A stretch of DNA of 64,000 nucleotides from Parahoeflea alexandrii (GCF_024105735.1 NZ_JAAAML010000001.1:1745809-1809808), one strand, 5' to 3'. Shown: positions 17,453 through 26,190, counted from the first letter of the stretch. Program-made: numbers and translations. Notes: generated from the letters alone by a model not told the origin.

Positions 17453-18182
17453 CCAGCGCGGTCTCGAGGCGGTTGCGGACATCGCGCTCGATCTCACGCC
17501 AATGCGGCAGAAGATCGATCGAAAACCGGTAGGTGACCGACAGGTCCTTGCCAATGAAGATATCACGCTGGCAACCGGTCTGGGTGGTAAACCCGCTGTC
17601 TGCTCCAGTCAGATCCTCGACCAGGCATCGCACCGCATAGGGCCGCTGGCCTGCGGTGCGCTCCACATACATCAGTTCGTTGGCATAGCCCGCACCGGGG
17701 CGGAGCCGGAAGGAATCGAGGCCGTTGGGCCCGGCAAGCGGCGGGCCGTCGGTCAGGCGCTTGTAGATCGGCTCGAACCGCCCGGACATGTCTCTGGACA
17801 TTGTCGCCTGGGTAATGCGCGCAAAAATCAACCCGTTGGCCGACCGCGTCTGGTTGAAGATGTCCCGGCGCGCTTCGCTATAGCCATTCATTCCAGGCCA
17901 GGAAAAATAGGTGTCCACCGCATTCTGGACGCCTGACGCCCTTTGGCTTTCGAACCGGATCACATTCGATGGAAGGTGGATGACGTCATCGCCGATGACG
18001 ATCTCCTGAATGGTGCGGTCGGCCGTGTTGCCGGCATAGGAAATGCTTTTTCCGATCATCCGGCCCGTCAGTGCAATTGCAGCGGTGACGAGACACATGA
18101 CCACGATCACCGCGGTCAACCTCCACACAAAGCGCGGCGAGAGCAATGGAGCGTGTTCAAGTGTGGATGAGGTCTCGGACAT
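17445..18182 (-). CDS. Membrane-anchored protein of unknown function
   Basis: A 245-residue protein with one N-terminal membrane segment (about 20-42, TAVIVVMCLVTAAIALTGRM) preceded by a short cytoplasmic tail, giving a mostly periplasmic protein. The body has conserved-looking acidic and aromatic stretches (SFRLRPGAGYANELMYVERT, TGCQRDIFIGKDLSVTYRFS) and two cysteines that could pair. I do not recognise a characterised domain; rhizobial relatives are annotated as hypothetical. The start at 18182 was chosen because the frame beyond it (to 18290) lacks a membrane-protein-like sequence. Confidence 0.7.
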   Translation of the reverse strand: MSETSSTLEHAPLLSPRFVWRLTAVIVVMCLVTAAIALTGRMIGKSISYAGNTADRTIQEIVIGDDVIHLPSNVIRFESQRASGVQNAVDTYFSWPGMNGYSEARRDIFNQTRSANGLIFARITQATMSRDMSGRFEPIYKRLTDGPPLAGPNGLDSFRLRPGAGYANELMYVERTAGQRPYAVRCLVEDLTGADSGFTTQTGCQRDIFIGKDLSVTYRFSIDLLPHWREIERDVRNRLETALVR

Positions 18183-18289
18183 GGAGTGCCAGTGATTTCG
18201 ATGTGTGCCAAAGTGGAACATCCCGCTGCGGCATGGCGCTTGCTTGATGTCTTGACGAATGCAAACACTGGACCGGACATGGTTAACCA

Positions 18290-18625
18290 ATGATTTATTC
18301 TCTCGATTTCCTTGCCACGATTTTCGCCATGGCGACCGGATTTGCCGCCGCCTGGGTTGGGCTCGAGCTTGTTCGGCTTGCCGGATGGCGTGAGCCGCAG
18401 TTTGCCGGCATGCGGGCGCATCCGGTCCGGGTCGGCATGGAGCTGGCGCTTGCCGCTGTTGTCGGTCCCCGGTTGCTGCTGATCAACGGTTTCAGAAACT
18501 GGCGGGCAGGCATGGTATCGCTCCCATTGTATGCCGTTCTTGCACTGGTTGCCGCGGGATGGTCGATCTGTTCCGGTGTGCTTGTTCTGCAGATGGCTTT
18601 TGCGAGCGGCTATTTTCTGGCTTAG
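18290..18625 (+). CDS. Small multi-spanning membrane protein, unknown function
   Basis: A 111-residue hydrophobic protein with three or four predicted membrane segments (about 7-29, 45-63, 76-95 and possibly 95-110). Between the first segments is a basic stretch (GWREPQFAGMRAHPVR) likely on the cytoplasmic side. I do not recognise the family. It starts 108 nt from the divergent gene at 18182. Confidence 0.65.
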   Translation: MIYSLDFLATIFAMATGFAAAWVGLELVRLAGWREPQFAGMRAHPVRVGMELALAAVVGPRLLLINGFRNWRAGMVSLPLYAVLALVAAGWSICSGVLVLQMAFASGYFLA

Positions 18626-18770
18626 GCTGATGTTAGCGGTGGCGGAGCAGCCTGATTTAACATGGTATGAGACTATCGAAATGACGCAGGTTCATGGCAT
18701 CAGGGGGGCTTTCGCTTCCAGGCCTGCGTGTTCGGGTTTCGGCATCGGTGACGCTAGAGAGGAGTATCGA

Positions 18771-19298
18771 ATGGCGATCTACAGCCTGGATGGCAAGCAG
18801 CCGCAACTGCCTGATGGATTCTACTACGTGGCGGAAAGCGCTCAGGTGATCGGGAATGTCATACTGCAGGAGGGTACCGGCATCTGGTTTGGCGCCGTGC
18901 TGCGGGGCGACAATGAACCGATCACGGTCGGTGCGGGGTCGAACATCCAGGAAAACTGCGTGTTGCATACGGACATGGGATATCCGCTGGTGATCGGCAA
19001 GGGCTGCACTATCGGCCATTCGGCGATCCTGCACGGATGCACGATCGGTAACAACAGCCTGGTGGGCATGGGGGCCACCGTGTTGAATGGAGCCCAGATC
19101 GGAGAGAATTGCCTGATCGGCGCGGGAGCGCTGGTGACGGAAGGCAAGGTCATTCCTGACAATTCACTGGTGATGGGGTCGCCGGCCAAGGTGGTGAGAC
19201 AGCTAGATGCCAGTGCGGAAGCCATGCTGAAACTCTCGGCCGAGCATTATGTTGAAAATGCCAGGCGATTTTCGCAAGGTCTGAAGCGGATCGATTAG
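18771..19298 (+). CDS. Gamma-carbonic anhydrase family protein
   Basis: A 175-residue left-handed beta-helix protein of the gamma-carbonic anhydrase/YrdA type, trimeric in known members. Candidate zinc-binding histidines lie in NCVLHTDMGYP, IGHSAILHGC (two), as in the family, and repeats such as IGNNSLVGMGATVLNGAQIG are visible. Members either hydrate CO2 or bind small molecules; the catalytic state cannot be settled here. The ATG at 18771 follows a GAGAGGAG ribosome site. Confidence 0.88.
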   Translation: MAIYSLDGKQPQLPDGFYYVAESAQVIGNVILQEGTGIWFGAVLRGDNEPITVGAGSNIQENCVLHTDMGYPLVIGKGCTIGHSAILHGCTIGNNSLVGMGATVLNGAQIGENCLIGAGALVTEGKVIPDNSLVMGSPAKVVRQLDASAEAMLKLSAEHYVENARRFSQGLKRID

Positions 19299-19335
19299 GT
19301 CGAACTCTGCCGTTGCGGCTCTGCAGAAAAAGAAG

Positions 19336-19367
19336 GAGCCGACCCCAGGGGACATTGGGGTCGGCTC
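19336..19367 (-). terminator. Rho-independent terminator for the BTLCP gene
   Basis: Perfect 11-bp stem GAGCCGACCCC / GGGGTCGGCTC with a 10-nt loop. Read on the minus strand it is followed by CTTCTTTTTCT, so its polarity fits the minus-strand peptidase gene ending at 19498. It also lies 38 nt after the plus-strand carbonic anhydrase stop and may block read-through from both sides. Confidence 0.8.
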
Positions 19368-19497
19368 GAGGCCTGGCCGTTGCGGGGAAGCATGGGGACT
19401 CGACCAGAGCCTGACCCTGAACCGGCTGTTGTAAGCAACCGGTTGCGATTGCTTGTTCCGGACGGCCCCCGCAGGCCCTAAGTCCGGAACGTCAAGA

Positions 19498-20109
19498 TCA
19501 ATTGTTGATGGCGCCGACCTTGGAGGCCGATCCTGGTCCGAGCTTGGTCCATCGGGCCGCGTGTTCAGGTGATTGGCGCTTGATGAAGGTGTAGCCGGTT
19601 TCCGACCACAAACGGACATCACCGCGCATGTTGTCGAGAATGTAGTCACCGTAATCGGTGCGGACGGTGAGAACCGCGTGACCATCGCCATTTGGCTGAA
19701 GGACCACGGTGATCAGCAGATCCTTGGGCGAAAATCCCTGTTGCATGAGCATGTGGCGCTTGAGCAGCACGTAGTCTTCGCAGTCTCCGACCGAGCGCGG
19801 ATAGGACCAAAGCTCCTCGACGCCGTATATGTTGAGGTCGGTGTCGGGCCGGATGCTCTGATTGACCCTGGTGTTGACCTCGAGCATGGTTGCCCATCGC
19901 TTTCGGGTAAGTGCCATCGGGCCTGAATCGCGACCGAGCGAGGTGCATTCATCCGGATAGTTCTTGCAGAACTCGTAATGTCCGATTGGCGGGTTGGTGT
20001 TGCCGGCGGCAACGAGATTTGTCGGTGTCGCCATGGAGGCGGTGCTGAATGTGATTGCCAGGCCACAGGCCGCAGCAAATTTCCCCAGTGCTTGCATGTG
20101 TGTGTGCAT
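19498..20109 (-). CDS. Transglutaminase-like cysteine peptidase (BTLCP family)
   Basis: A 203-residue secreted protein with a signal peptide (about 1-27, ending FSTASMA). The papain-like triad is visible: Cys in SVGDCEDYVLLK, His in GDGHAVLTV and Asp in YILDNMRGDV. The family is related to LapG; LapG members cleave surface adhesins under c-di-GMP control, but many rhizobial paralogues stand alone, as here. No LapD-like partner is adjacent, although PilZ and PAS_5 genes follow within 2 kb. Confidence 0.88.
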   Translation of the reverse strand: MHTHMQALGKFAAACGLAITFSTASMATPTNLVAAGNTNPPIGHYEFCKNYPDECTSLGRDSGPMALTRKRWATMLEVNTRVNQSIRPDTDLNIYGVEELWSYPRSVGDCEDYVLLKRHMLMQQGFSPKDLLITVVLQPNGDGHAVLTVRTDYGDYILDNMRGDVRLWSETGYTFIKRQSPEHAARWTKLGPGSASKVGAINN

Positions 20110-20525
20110 TGTCTTGTTTCCCCGTTATGGGACAACAATGCCATGCAGGTTTTGACATGACGCAAAAAACAACAGTATAATTAAGTACTTAGTTGAGTCT
20201 AATGCGACTAAAACAAGTATAAATCTGTATTAAAATTGATCTAAAACAATTATAAAATTCGATCCTGCGGGTTCAGGTTTTGACAACCAAGTGTGGTTTG
20301 TTCTGACCGCGCGCGATCACGCACACGTGCGAATGCATGAGGCGTCAGGACGTCGTTGCTGGATGGGAAGGGTGGCGACTCTGGAGGGTGAGGGGTGGAG
20401 CCGGGCAGCCGTGTTTCACCAGCGCTAAGCCGTCGGCAGATGGCGGCGGCCAGCCCTCAACCGTTCGCACAAAAAAAGCCGGTCACAGGACCGGCTTTCA
20501 ATAAGGGCGCCCAAGTGGAGGGCCT
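20110..20525. other. AT-rich intergenic region upstream of the BTLCP gene
   Basis: A 416-nt region clearly richer in A and T from about 20155 to 20270 than the flanks. It contains the promoter side of the BTLCP gene and, at 20471-20498, the terminator of the PilZ gene. I see no credible coding sequence. Confidence 0.6.
20471..20498 (-). terminator. Rho-independent terminator for the PilZ gene
   Basis: Stem AAAGCCGGTC / GACCGGCTTT with loop ACAG. On the minus strand it is followed by a run of T (the plus strand reads AAAAAAA at 20471-20477), 28 nt after the PilZ stop codon. Confidence 0.9.
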
Positions 20526-21161
20526 CTAGGATAGTTTGTCGATTGTTTCCTCGGGCTGAAGCGTCATGAATTCCATGGCGATGCCTTCCTGGAAATGGCG
20601 CACCACCCGCCCGCGCATATTGCCGAGCAGCACCATGGTGCCGAAGGCGGGACGAACGTCGATTTCCACGGCTGCGCCGGAAACAGACAGGTCGATGATG
20701 CGGCATGGGTATCGCCTGCCGTCGTCGAGGCGGATTTCGGAAACCGGATTGTTGGGCGAAACGCGCTCGTGGCGGCGGTCTTCGGGCAGGCCGAGCTCGT
20801 GCTTGTTTGCAAGCCATGTCAGCTGCGCGGAGAGTTTGTCGCGCTTGCGGTCGGTGGCGTTGAGCGAAATCGTGAAGGCGCGAAGCCCGGCCTCGGTGAC
20901 CTTGCCCTCGATGCGGCCGATGTAATCGACATAGGCAACGATGCGCTCACCGGTTTCCGGGCGGGAGCTGCTCAGGATGACAGCGTCGAAAGGGGACATG
21001 GCGTCGACGATACAGTCATGCTCGGAGTGGTCCGCACGCATGAACCGTCCCTGCACCGAAATGGTCACCCGGTGAAACTTCTGTTCGCCGGTGTCATTGC
21101 CGTCGGTCGGCTGTGATGCGGAGCTTGCGGATAACATGAGAGCCTGTCGATTCCCTGACAT
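20526..21161 (-). CDS. PilZ-domain protein (probable c-di-GMP receptor, two PilZ-like halves)
   Basis: A 211-residue cytoplasmic protein. The C-terminal half has both c-di-GMP motifs of a PilZ domain: RRHERV (RxxxR) followed by the IDLSVSGAAV (DxSxxG) motif about 35 residues later. The N-terminal half (about 18-100) has the same strand pattern, with FHRVTISVQGRFM and DAMSPFDAVILSS, but lacks the full binding motifs, so it looks like a degenerate PilZ or YcgR_N-like domain. I prefer the ATG at 21161 (GAGGG upstream) over 21173. A PAS_5 gene lies 62 nt upstream on the same strand. Confidence 0.87.
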   Translation of the reverse strand: MSGNRQALMLSASSASQPTDGNDTGEQKFHRVTISVQGRFMRADHSEHDCIVDAMSPFDAVILSSSRPETGERIVAYVDYIGRIEGKVTEAGLRAFTISLNATDRKRDKLSAQLTWLANKHELGLPEDRRHERVSPNNPVSEIRLDDGRRYPCRIIDLSVSGAAVEIDVRPAFGTMVLLGNMRGRVVRHFQEGIAMEFMTLQPEETIDKLS

Positions 21162-21223
21162 TTGAGCCCTCATGTTAATCTGCGCAGTGTTAACAATGGG
21201 TAAGCGCCGGTCGATTATACTCG

Positions 21224-21850
21224 TTAATCGCGACGCCCGCCGTCAAGCACAACCAGATGGGCCACTTTCTTTCGATTTGCATTGAATCCATTGGCAAAAT
21301 TCGGAGAAGAGGCTTGCATCCTGACCTCCGGCCGGTTTGCCAGAAAGACCGGATTGCGGCTCTGATCGATGAAACGGATGCCGGTTGTCGACAGGCCGAC
21401 CACAGGTTCATGGCCGATCCAGTAGGGTGCATCAAAGACCGACAAAAGGCCGATCAACCGGTCGTTGAGGCCGCTGGGACCGGTAATGGGCAGCAGCAGC
21501 ATCTCTGCCTGCGCCACTCGTCCGCCCTGGCTCAGGCAATCGAGTGACATGACGGCCGGGGTTGCGCCGGTTGCGACGGAAGCGCCGGTGCGTCCGGCAT
21601 TGCGAACGCCGTCGGCAAGCCAGAGTGAAGCAAAGGACGAGCCCTTGAGTTCTCTGCCATGGAGCGCGCACAGGGCTGTACCCGCGAGACGGAAGTTCAA
21701 CTGGTTGTCTGCTGCAAGATCGCAAATGAAGACATTCGGCAGGAGAGTGCGGATATCGGCAGGTTCGATGTCGATCCGGCTCGGTGCGGCCCGCTTGCCG
21801 CGCTTCTCAGTCCAGTATTCGAAGAGTTCAAAACTGTTCTTGTGTTTCAT
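21224..21850 (-). CDS. PAS_5-domain protein
   Basis: A 208-residue protein of the alphaproteobacterial PAS_5 family (PF07310): the start MKHKNSFELFEYWTEKRGKR is the family N-terminus, followed by RIDIEPADIRTLLPNVFICD, FRLAGTALCALHGRELKG and LLLPITGPSGLNDRLIGLLS (each a family block). No output domain is attached. The frame extends to an ATG at 21904, but the family start at 21850 is better supported. It is followed on the same strand by the PilZ gene, so the two may form one c-di-GMP-linked unit. Confidence 0.82.
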   Translation of the reverse strand: MKHKNSFELFEYWTEKRGKRAAPSRIDIEPADIRTLLPNVFICDLAADNQLNFRLAGTALCALHGRELKGSSFASLWLADGVRNAGRTGASVATGATPAVMSLDCLSQGGRVAQAEMLLLPITGPSGLNDRLIGLLSVFDAPYWIGHEPVVGLSTTGIRFIDQSRNPVFLANRPEVRMQASSPNFANGFNANRKKVAHLVVLDGGRRD

Positions 21851-22032
21851 GTCGGCTCGCCACCAATCGTTTCGAGGTGCCATTTTGATCCGGTGTCGTG
21901 CCAATCTGGCGCAACCGGATCTCCACGGCGTGATCTGGCTTTAACGAAGCGAAAACCATGCCACCGCGCCGCCGTTAAGGTTAATTTTCGGTTTGGATTG
22001 CGGCTGCCCGGAGTGCGTGCCATTCTGGGCCA

Positions 22033-22117
22033 TCAGTTCTTGAAGGGATGTCCTTCAGCACAATTCGGACGAGGGGACTCGACCAGCCGTTCGCACAGCG
22101 CGAACGGCTTTTTTTTG
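22033..22117 (+). ncRNA. Candidate trans-acting small RNA
   Basis: An orphan transcript is predicted between the divergent PAS_5 and rhomboid genes. Promoter-like boxes TTGCGG (21998-22003) and CATTCT (22021-22026) are spaced by 17 nt. A first hairpin TTGAAGG / CCTTCAG with loop GATGT occupies 22040-22058, a single-stranded ACAATTCGGACGAGG segment follows, and a perfect terminator AGCCGTTCGC / GCGAACGGCT (22085-22109) with an eight-T tail ends it. No plus-strand gene precedes this terminator. Size and two-hairpin layout fit what I remember of the rhizobial alpha-r8 (mmgR, Rfam 'suhB') family, but I could not check the family assignment. Confidence 0.65.
22085..22117 (+). terminator. Rho-independent terminator of the candidate small RNA
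   Basis: Ten-pair perfect stem with loop ACAGC followed immediately by eight T residues. The strong T tail is also the type bound by Hfq in small RNAs. Confidence 0.9.
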
Positions 22118-22193
22118 TCCCGCTGTTGCCAGTGCGGGGCATGGGTTCTACTGCTCGTGACGTCGGTGTGAGCTGAAGAGAGAGTGCTTTCGC

Positions 22194-22931
22194 ATGAGCC
22201 ATAAGAATGATCCAGCGGGCCACGGCCCGGAATCGCGAAAGCGCGAGCCGGTGTTCAATCTGCCCAATGTTGTTCTGGCGATGGTTCTGCTGATGGTGGC
22301 GATACAGGTGGCGCTCGATTCACTGCTGCCACGGGCCGCAGTGCTCGAAATCTATCTGCAGACAGCCTTTATCCCGCAGCGCTATGCCGTCTCCATGGCC
22401 GGGCAGGCGGGTCCGTATCTCTGGTCGCCCATCACCTATTCCCTGCTTCACGGCGGCTACGCGCATCTGGCACTCAACTGTTTCTGGCTGGCTGCATTCG
22501 GTGCGGTTGTCGCCCGCCGTATTGGCCCGGTCCGGTTTGTTATCTTCTGGCTTTTGAGCGCGTTGGCGTCGGCGGCGCTTTTCCTTATTTTCCACTGGGG
22601 CGACCAGAGCATCATGGTCGGTGCATCGGGCGTGGTCTCCGCGCTGATGGGCGCGGCGGCACGGTTTGCATTCGGTGATGGGGGCGGTTTCCGCCGCGAC
22701 CGGGCGCATCTCAATGAGCGCCTGAGTATAGCCCAGTCGCTGACCAACCGGACAGTGTTCGGTTTTCTCGTGGTCTGGTTCGGTATCAACCTGCTGGCGG
22801 CAGTGGGATTTTCCTTTGGTATTGCCGATTCGGCGATCGCCTGGGAGGCCCATGTCGGCGGCTTCCTGTTCGGGTTTCTGGCCTTTTCCCTGTTCGATCC
22901 GATCGGCCATAGCCAATCGGACGCTTATTGA
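22194..22931 (+). CDS. Rhomboid-family intramembrane serine protease
   Basis: A 245-residue polytopic membrane protein. The catalytic serine is in the motif MVGASGVVSALMGA (GxSG) and the histidine in AWEAHVGGFLFGF near the C-terminus; an HGGYAHLALNCFWL motif marks the conserved second-segment His/Asn. Six membrane segments are plausible. It should cleave membrane-spanning substrates within the bilayer; the substrate is unknown. It is preceded by the candidate small RNA and followed by a 255-nt structured gap before the CBS gene. Confidence 0.92.
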   Translation: MSHKNDPAGHGPESRKREPVFNLPNVVLAMVLLMVAIQVALDSLLPRAAVLEIYLQTAFIPQRYAVSMAGQAGPYLWSPITYSLLHGGYAHLALNCFWLAAFGAVVARRIGPVRFVIFWLLSALASAALFLIFHWGDQSIMVGASGVVSALMGAAARFAFGDGGGFRRDRAHLNERLSIAQSLTNRTVFGFLVVWFGINLLAAVGFSFGIADSAIAWEAHVGGFLFGFLAFSLFDPIGHSQSDAY

Positions 22932-23100
22932 TTGCATGGGCGGTTTGTGAACCTTGTCGTCCCGGCGGTGTGAAAAGCACTGCCGCAGGTGCCCTTTTTC
23001 GTGGATCCGCGGGGATGGCAGAGATCTCCTGACCCGTTCCGGGACAGCTCGAAGAGTGTCCGGCAAGCAACGCGGGACGGAACCTGCGCAGGCTTGCAAA

Positions 23101-23160
23101 CGCTCGAGTTCGAGCGCACCATATGCTTGGGTTCTGGTGCGGGGGAGCACCGGGACCAAG
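23101..23160 (+). promoter_or_regulatory. Structured leader upstream of the CBS-domain gene
   Basis: Two hairpins follow each other: CGCTCG / CGAGCG with loop AGTT (23101-23116), and a longer stem from CTTGG (23126) to CCAAG (23160) with one bulge and G-T pairs around a GGGGGA-type loop. The second ends 26 nt before the CBS start codon. No T run follows, so this is not a standard terminator of the rhomboid gene. Confidence 0.4.
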
Positions 23161-23186
23161 TGGGCATCTGGCGGAAGGAGGATTGA

Positions 23187-23615
23187 ATGACTGTAAAACA
23201 AATACTTGACCAGAAGGGACGCAATGTCGTTACCGTTAATCCCTCTATGGGCACCGAGGAGGCTGTGCGTTTTCTCTCAGACAACAAAATCGGCGCTGTG
23301 GTCGTGACCGGTGACGGTGGCAAGATCGCAGGCATTCTTTCCGAACGTGATATCGTCCGTGCCTTTGCATCGAAAGGCGCAGGAGCCCTGACCGCACCGA
23401 TTTCCGCCATCATGACGTCGAAGGTGACGACCTGTGGTGAGGATCATACCGTCAACCAGGTGATGGAACTGATGACCAATGGCCGGTTCAGGCATTTGCC
23501 GGTCGAAAAGGACGGAACGCTGATCGGCATCATCTCGATCGGCGACGTGGTCCGGCGGCGGATCGAGGACGTCGAGCGGGAGGCCGAGGAGATCAAGGCC
23601 TACATCGCGGGCTGA
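23187..23615 (+). CDS. Tandem CBS-domain protein
   Basis: A 142-residue protein made only of two CBS motifs: the first about 7-62 (VTVNPSMGTEEAVRFLSDNK, GILSERDIVRAF) and the second about 75-130 (TCGEDHTVNQVMELMTNGRF, GIISIGDVVRRRI). CBS pairs bind adenosine nucleotides or S-adenosylmethionine and regulate partner proteins; none is fused here. An exceptionally strong ribosome site (GGAAGGAGG) precedes the ATG. Confidence 0.93.
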   Translation: MTVKQILDQKGRNVVTVNPSMGTEEAVRFLSDNKIGAVVVTGDGGKIAGILSERDIVRAFASKGAGALTAPISAIMTSKVTTCGEDHTVNQVMELMTNGRFRHLPVEKDGTLIGIISIGDVVRRRIEDVEREAEEIKAYIAG

Positions 23616-23725
23616 TCTGGCAAGCACTGGACCAGGTACCATCGTGACCGGAGCGGCAAGCGGGCCGAGCCGGTCGCAGTGTTCTAATGAGGCCGGAGGT
23701 CCGGTTCTCGTTGCTGGCTGTTGGC

Positions 23726-24700
23726 TCAGAGTGGCGCCAGGATTGCTTGCATGCGCATGATTTCGCCGAGTTTGGCGGAGGCTTCCTGGTAGCCTCGATC
23801 AATGGCTTCGCTGGCGCGGTGGAATTCCGACAGACCGATGTCCGACAGCCTCGGATGCAGCGAAAGATCGGGGGGATCTCCCGCAAGACGTGCCCGGGAA
23901 ATCCGGTCCTGAATGATGTTGAAGGCCTGCACCATAACCGAAGTCATGCCGACACGGCTTTCGCGCGCCCTCTGGCGGCGTTCCGGGCCATCATAGGTGG
24001 GCGCCGGGTCGCTTGCGGTGTGCTTGATGACGGCCGAGCGACCGTAGAGATCGTAATGCAGATTGACTGCGACCACCAGCGGCTGCTCGTGCGCGCGGCA
24101 GACCGAAACCGGCACCGGATTGACGAGTGCGCCGTCGAGCAGGATCCGGTTGTTGCAGCGAACCGGCTCGAAAATGCCAGGCAGCGCATAAGAGGCGCGA
24201 ATGCCGGTAATCAGCGACCCCGATGAAATCCAGACTTCGTGGCCGGTGTTGAGCTCCGCGGCAACGGCAACGAAAGTCCTGTCCATATCCTCGATGTTGA
24301 CGCCGATCAGGTGCTCCTGCATGCGGTCGTTAAGCCGCATGCCGCCAAACAGGCCGCCGCCTCCGATGGCGAAATCGAGCAGGCCGGCGATGCGGCGCAT
24401 GGTCAGGCTGCGGGCGAAATTCTCGAGTTCATCGAGCCGACCGGCCAGGTAGCAGCCGCCGACAAGGGCGCCGATGGAGGTGCCGGCAATCATCGAGACT
24501 TCGACGCCGGCTTCATCCAGTGCCCGGAGAACCCCGATATGGGCCCAGCCGCGGGCGGCGCCGCCGCCCAGCGCCAGGGCAATCTTGGGTTTTTGCGAAG
24601 GCTTGTGTTGCATCCCACCTACCGGTGTCATGGCCATGACGTCGCCGCTGTCAGCGGCAGCCACTGGCTCTGTGGTACGGCTCATGTTCCAGTTCAGCAT
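23726..24700 (-). CDS. Patatin-like phospholipase family protein
   Basis: A 324-residue serine lipase-fold protein of the RssA type. Glycine-rich oxyanion element ALGGGAARGWAHIGVLRAL, nucleophile elbow IAGTSIGALVGG and the dyad Asp in LLDGALVNPVP are all intact, so lipid-acyl hydrolase activity is likely. The first 30 residues are poorly conserved; later methionines (residues 6 or 22) are possible starts. It lies upstream of hisI only by position; they are transcribed in the same direction with a 112-nt gap. Confidence 0.88.
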   Translation of the reverse strand: MLNWNMSRTTEPVAAADSGDVMAMTPVGGMQHKPSQKPKIALALGGGAARGWAHIGVLRALDEAGVEVSMIAGTSIGALVGGCYLAGRLDELENFARSLTMRRIAGLLDFAIGGGGLFGGMRLNDRMQEHLIGVNIEDMDRTFVAVAAELNTGHEVWISSGSLITGIRASYALPGIFEPVRCNNRILLDGALVNPVPVSVCRAHEQPLVVAVNLHYDLYGRSAVIKHTASDPAPTYDGPERRQRARESRVGMTSVMVQAFNIIQDRISRARLAGDPPDLSLHPRLSDIGLSEFHRASEAIDRGYQEASAKLGEIMRMQAILAPL

Positions 24701-24812
24701 TTCCCAGGTCCTTCCCTGCCGAACACTCCTCCGCGTTCAGGGTCATGACATCAGACATGGGTTGCAAAATCATGAAGGATGCGGGCAGTTGACCCAAAAT
24801 GGCGCAGCTTGC

Positions 24813-25262
24813 CTAATGATCGGTATACACAGACTTTGGGTCGAAAAGCGGCGCGGAATCGGTTTCCAGCCGGGTTTCGCCGTCGGTCTTGACGACTTTC
24901 CGGTAAAAACAAGAGCGCCTCCCGGTATGGCATGTGGCATCTGATCCGCTGACGCGAACCTTGAGCAGGACGGCGTCCTGATCGCAGTCAAACCGGATCT
25001 CATCGACCATCTGGAGATTGCCCGAAGTCTCGCCCTTCTTCCACAGCGCGCTTCGTGACCGGCTCCAGTAGTGGGCGATTCCCGTGTCGATGGTGAGCCT
25101 GAGAGCCTCGTCATTCATGTGCGCGAGCATGAGGATTTCGTTGTCGCGGCTGTCCGCGACCACGGCGGTGATCAACCCCATGGCATCGAAACGGGGAGAT
25201 ATGTCCGTGCCTTCCTCAAGCACGGACTTGTCATCTGATGGTGTCTTGAATGACGGTGTCAT
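24813..25262 (-). CDS. hisI: Phosphoribosyl-AMP cyclohydrolase
   Basis: A 149-residue enzyme opening the purine ring of phosphoribosyl-AMP, step three of histidine synthesis. Family landmarks are [38 protein letters not shown] and the metal site [11 protein letters not shown] followed by [11 protein letters not shown]. It is the monofunctional form, without the HisE pyrophosphohydrolase. It follows folE by 27 nt on the same strand, an order I know from Rhizobiaceae. Confidence 0.95.
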   Translation of the reverse strand: MTPSFKTPSDDKSVLEEGTDISPRFDAMGLITAVVADSRDNEILMLAHMNDEALRLTIDTGIAHYWSRSRSALWKKGETSGNLQMVDEIRFDCDQDAVLLKVRVSGSDATCHTGRRSCFYRKVVKTDGETRLETDSAPLFDPKSVYTDH

Positions 25263-25289
25263 CGGAACCCCTCATGCTGGGGTCTGCAA

Positions 25290-25892
25290 TCAACCCCTGA
25301 TCAGTGTCATGAAACGGACCTGTTCGTGCGGATCCGTCTTGAAAGCGCCTGTAAAGGTCGTGGTGATTGTTGTCGAGCCCTGCTTCTTGATGCCGCGCAT
25401 GGCCATGCACATGTGCTCGGCCTCGATCATCACCGCGACACCGCGCGGGTGCAAGGCGTCGTCGATGGAATGGGCAACCTGGGCGGTCATGGTTTCCTGG
25501 ATCTGCAGGCGGCGGCCATAGATCTCGATCACGCGGGCGATTTTCGACAGGCCGAGAACCTTACCGTCGGGCAGGTAGGCGACATGCGCCTTGCCGATGA
25601 TGGGTACCATGTGGTGTTCGCAATGGGAGAAGAACGGGATGTCCTTGACCAGCACGATGTCGTCATAGCCGGCGACTTCCTCGAAGGTACGGCCGAGTTC
25701 TTCCTCGGCGTCCTGATCGTAGCCGGAAAACAGTTCCTTGTAGGCCTTGACCACGCGCTTCGGGGTATCGAGCAGGCCCTCACGGTTGATGTCGTCACCA
25801 ACCCAGCGCAGCAGCGTGCGAACGGCTTCTTCCGCTTCTGCCTCGGTTGGGCGATTGTCGTTTGTCTTCAGGCTGTTGACGATGGCATCCAT
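25290..25892 (-). CDS. folE: GTP cyclohydrolase I
   Basis: A 200-residue enzyme that converts GTP to dihydroneopterin triphosphate, the entry to folate synthesis. The zinc site is visible as [11 protein letters not shown] and HMCMAMRGI, and the substrate loop [16 protein letters not shown] is intact. The ATG at 25892 has GGAG 8 nt upstream; a GTG 27 nt earlier also opens the frame. hisI follows in the same direction. Confidence 0.95.
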   Translation of the reverse strand: MDAIVNSLKTNDNRPTEAEAEEAVRTLLRWVGDDINREGLLDTPKRVVKAYKELFSGYDQDAEEELGRTFEEVAGYDDIVLVKDIPFFSHCEHHMVPIIGKAHVAYLPDGKVLGLSKIARVIEIYGRRLQIQETMTAQVAHSIDDALHPRGVAVMIEAEHMCMAMRGIKKQGSTTITTTFTGAFKTDPHEQVRFMTLIRG

Positions 25893-26190
25893 GCTCGTGG
25901 TCTCCGTAGGGAATTGCACCCTTTACGTTGTTCACATTCGATCGGACCACGCAGTTGGACATTTTAATCGGGTGCCCGATACTCGATCACGCCGAATTTC
26001 GTGTCCAGCGGGTTCCGGGGCTTTCGGGCGCTCACCCTCCGGCACGGTCTCCCTTGGCTCCGGCAAACAGGTTTTGCCGAACGCCTGACGGTTACTATAT
26101 AGTCATCATGAGGCGCGCGTCGAGATGGCCGTCGCCATCTCGTGTCGCAAGCCGAACGACGGGATCGCAATACAGGAAAGGTCCGAAGTG

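Noticed and set aside
20155..20290. AT-rich stretch upstream of the BTLCP gene as a replication or transfer origin
   Set aside because: No iterons, DnaA boxes or replication genes nearby; it looks like an ordinary promoter region.
21165..21225. CtrA binding sites upstream of the PilZ gene
   Set aside because: TTAA repeats are present, but spacing differs from TTAA-N7-TTAA, so the evidence is too weak.
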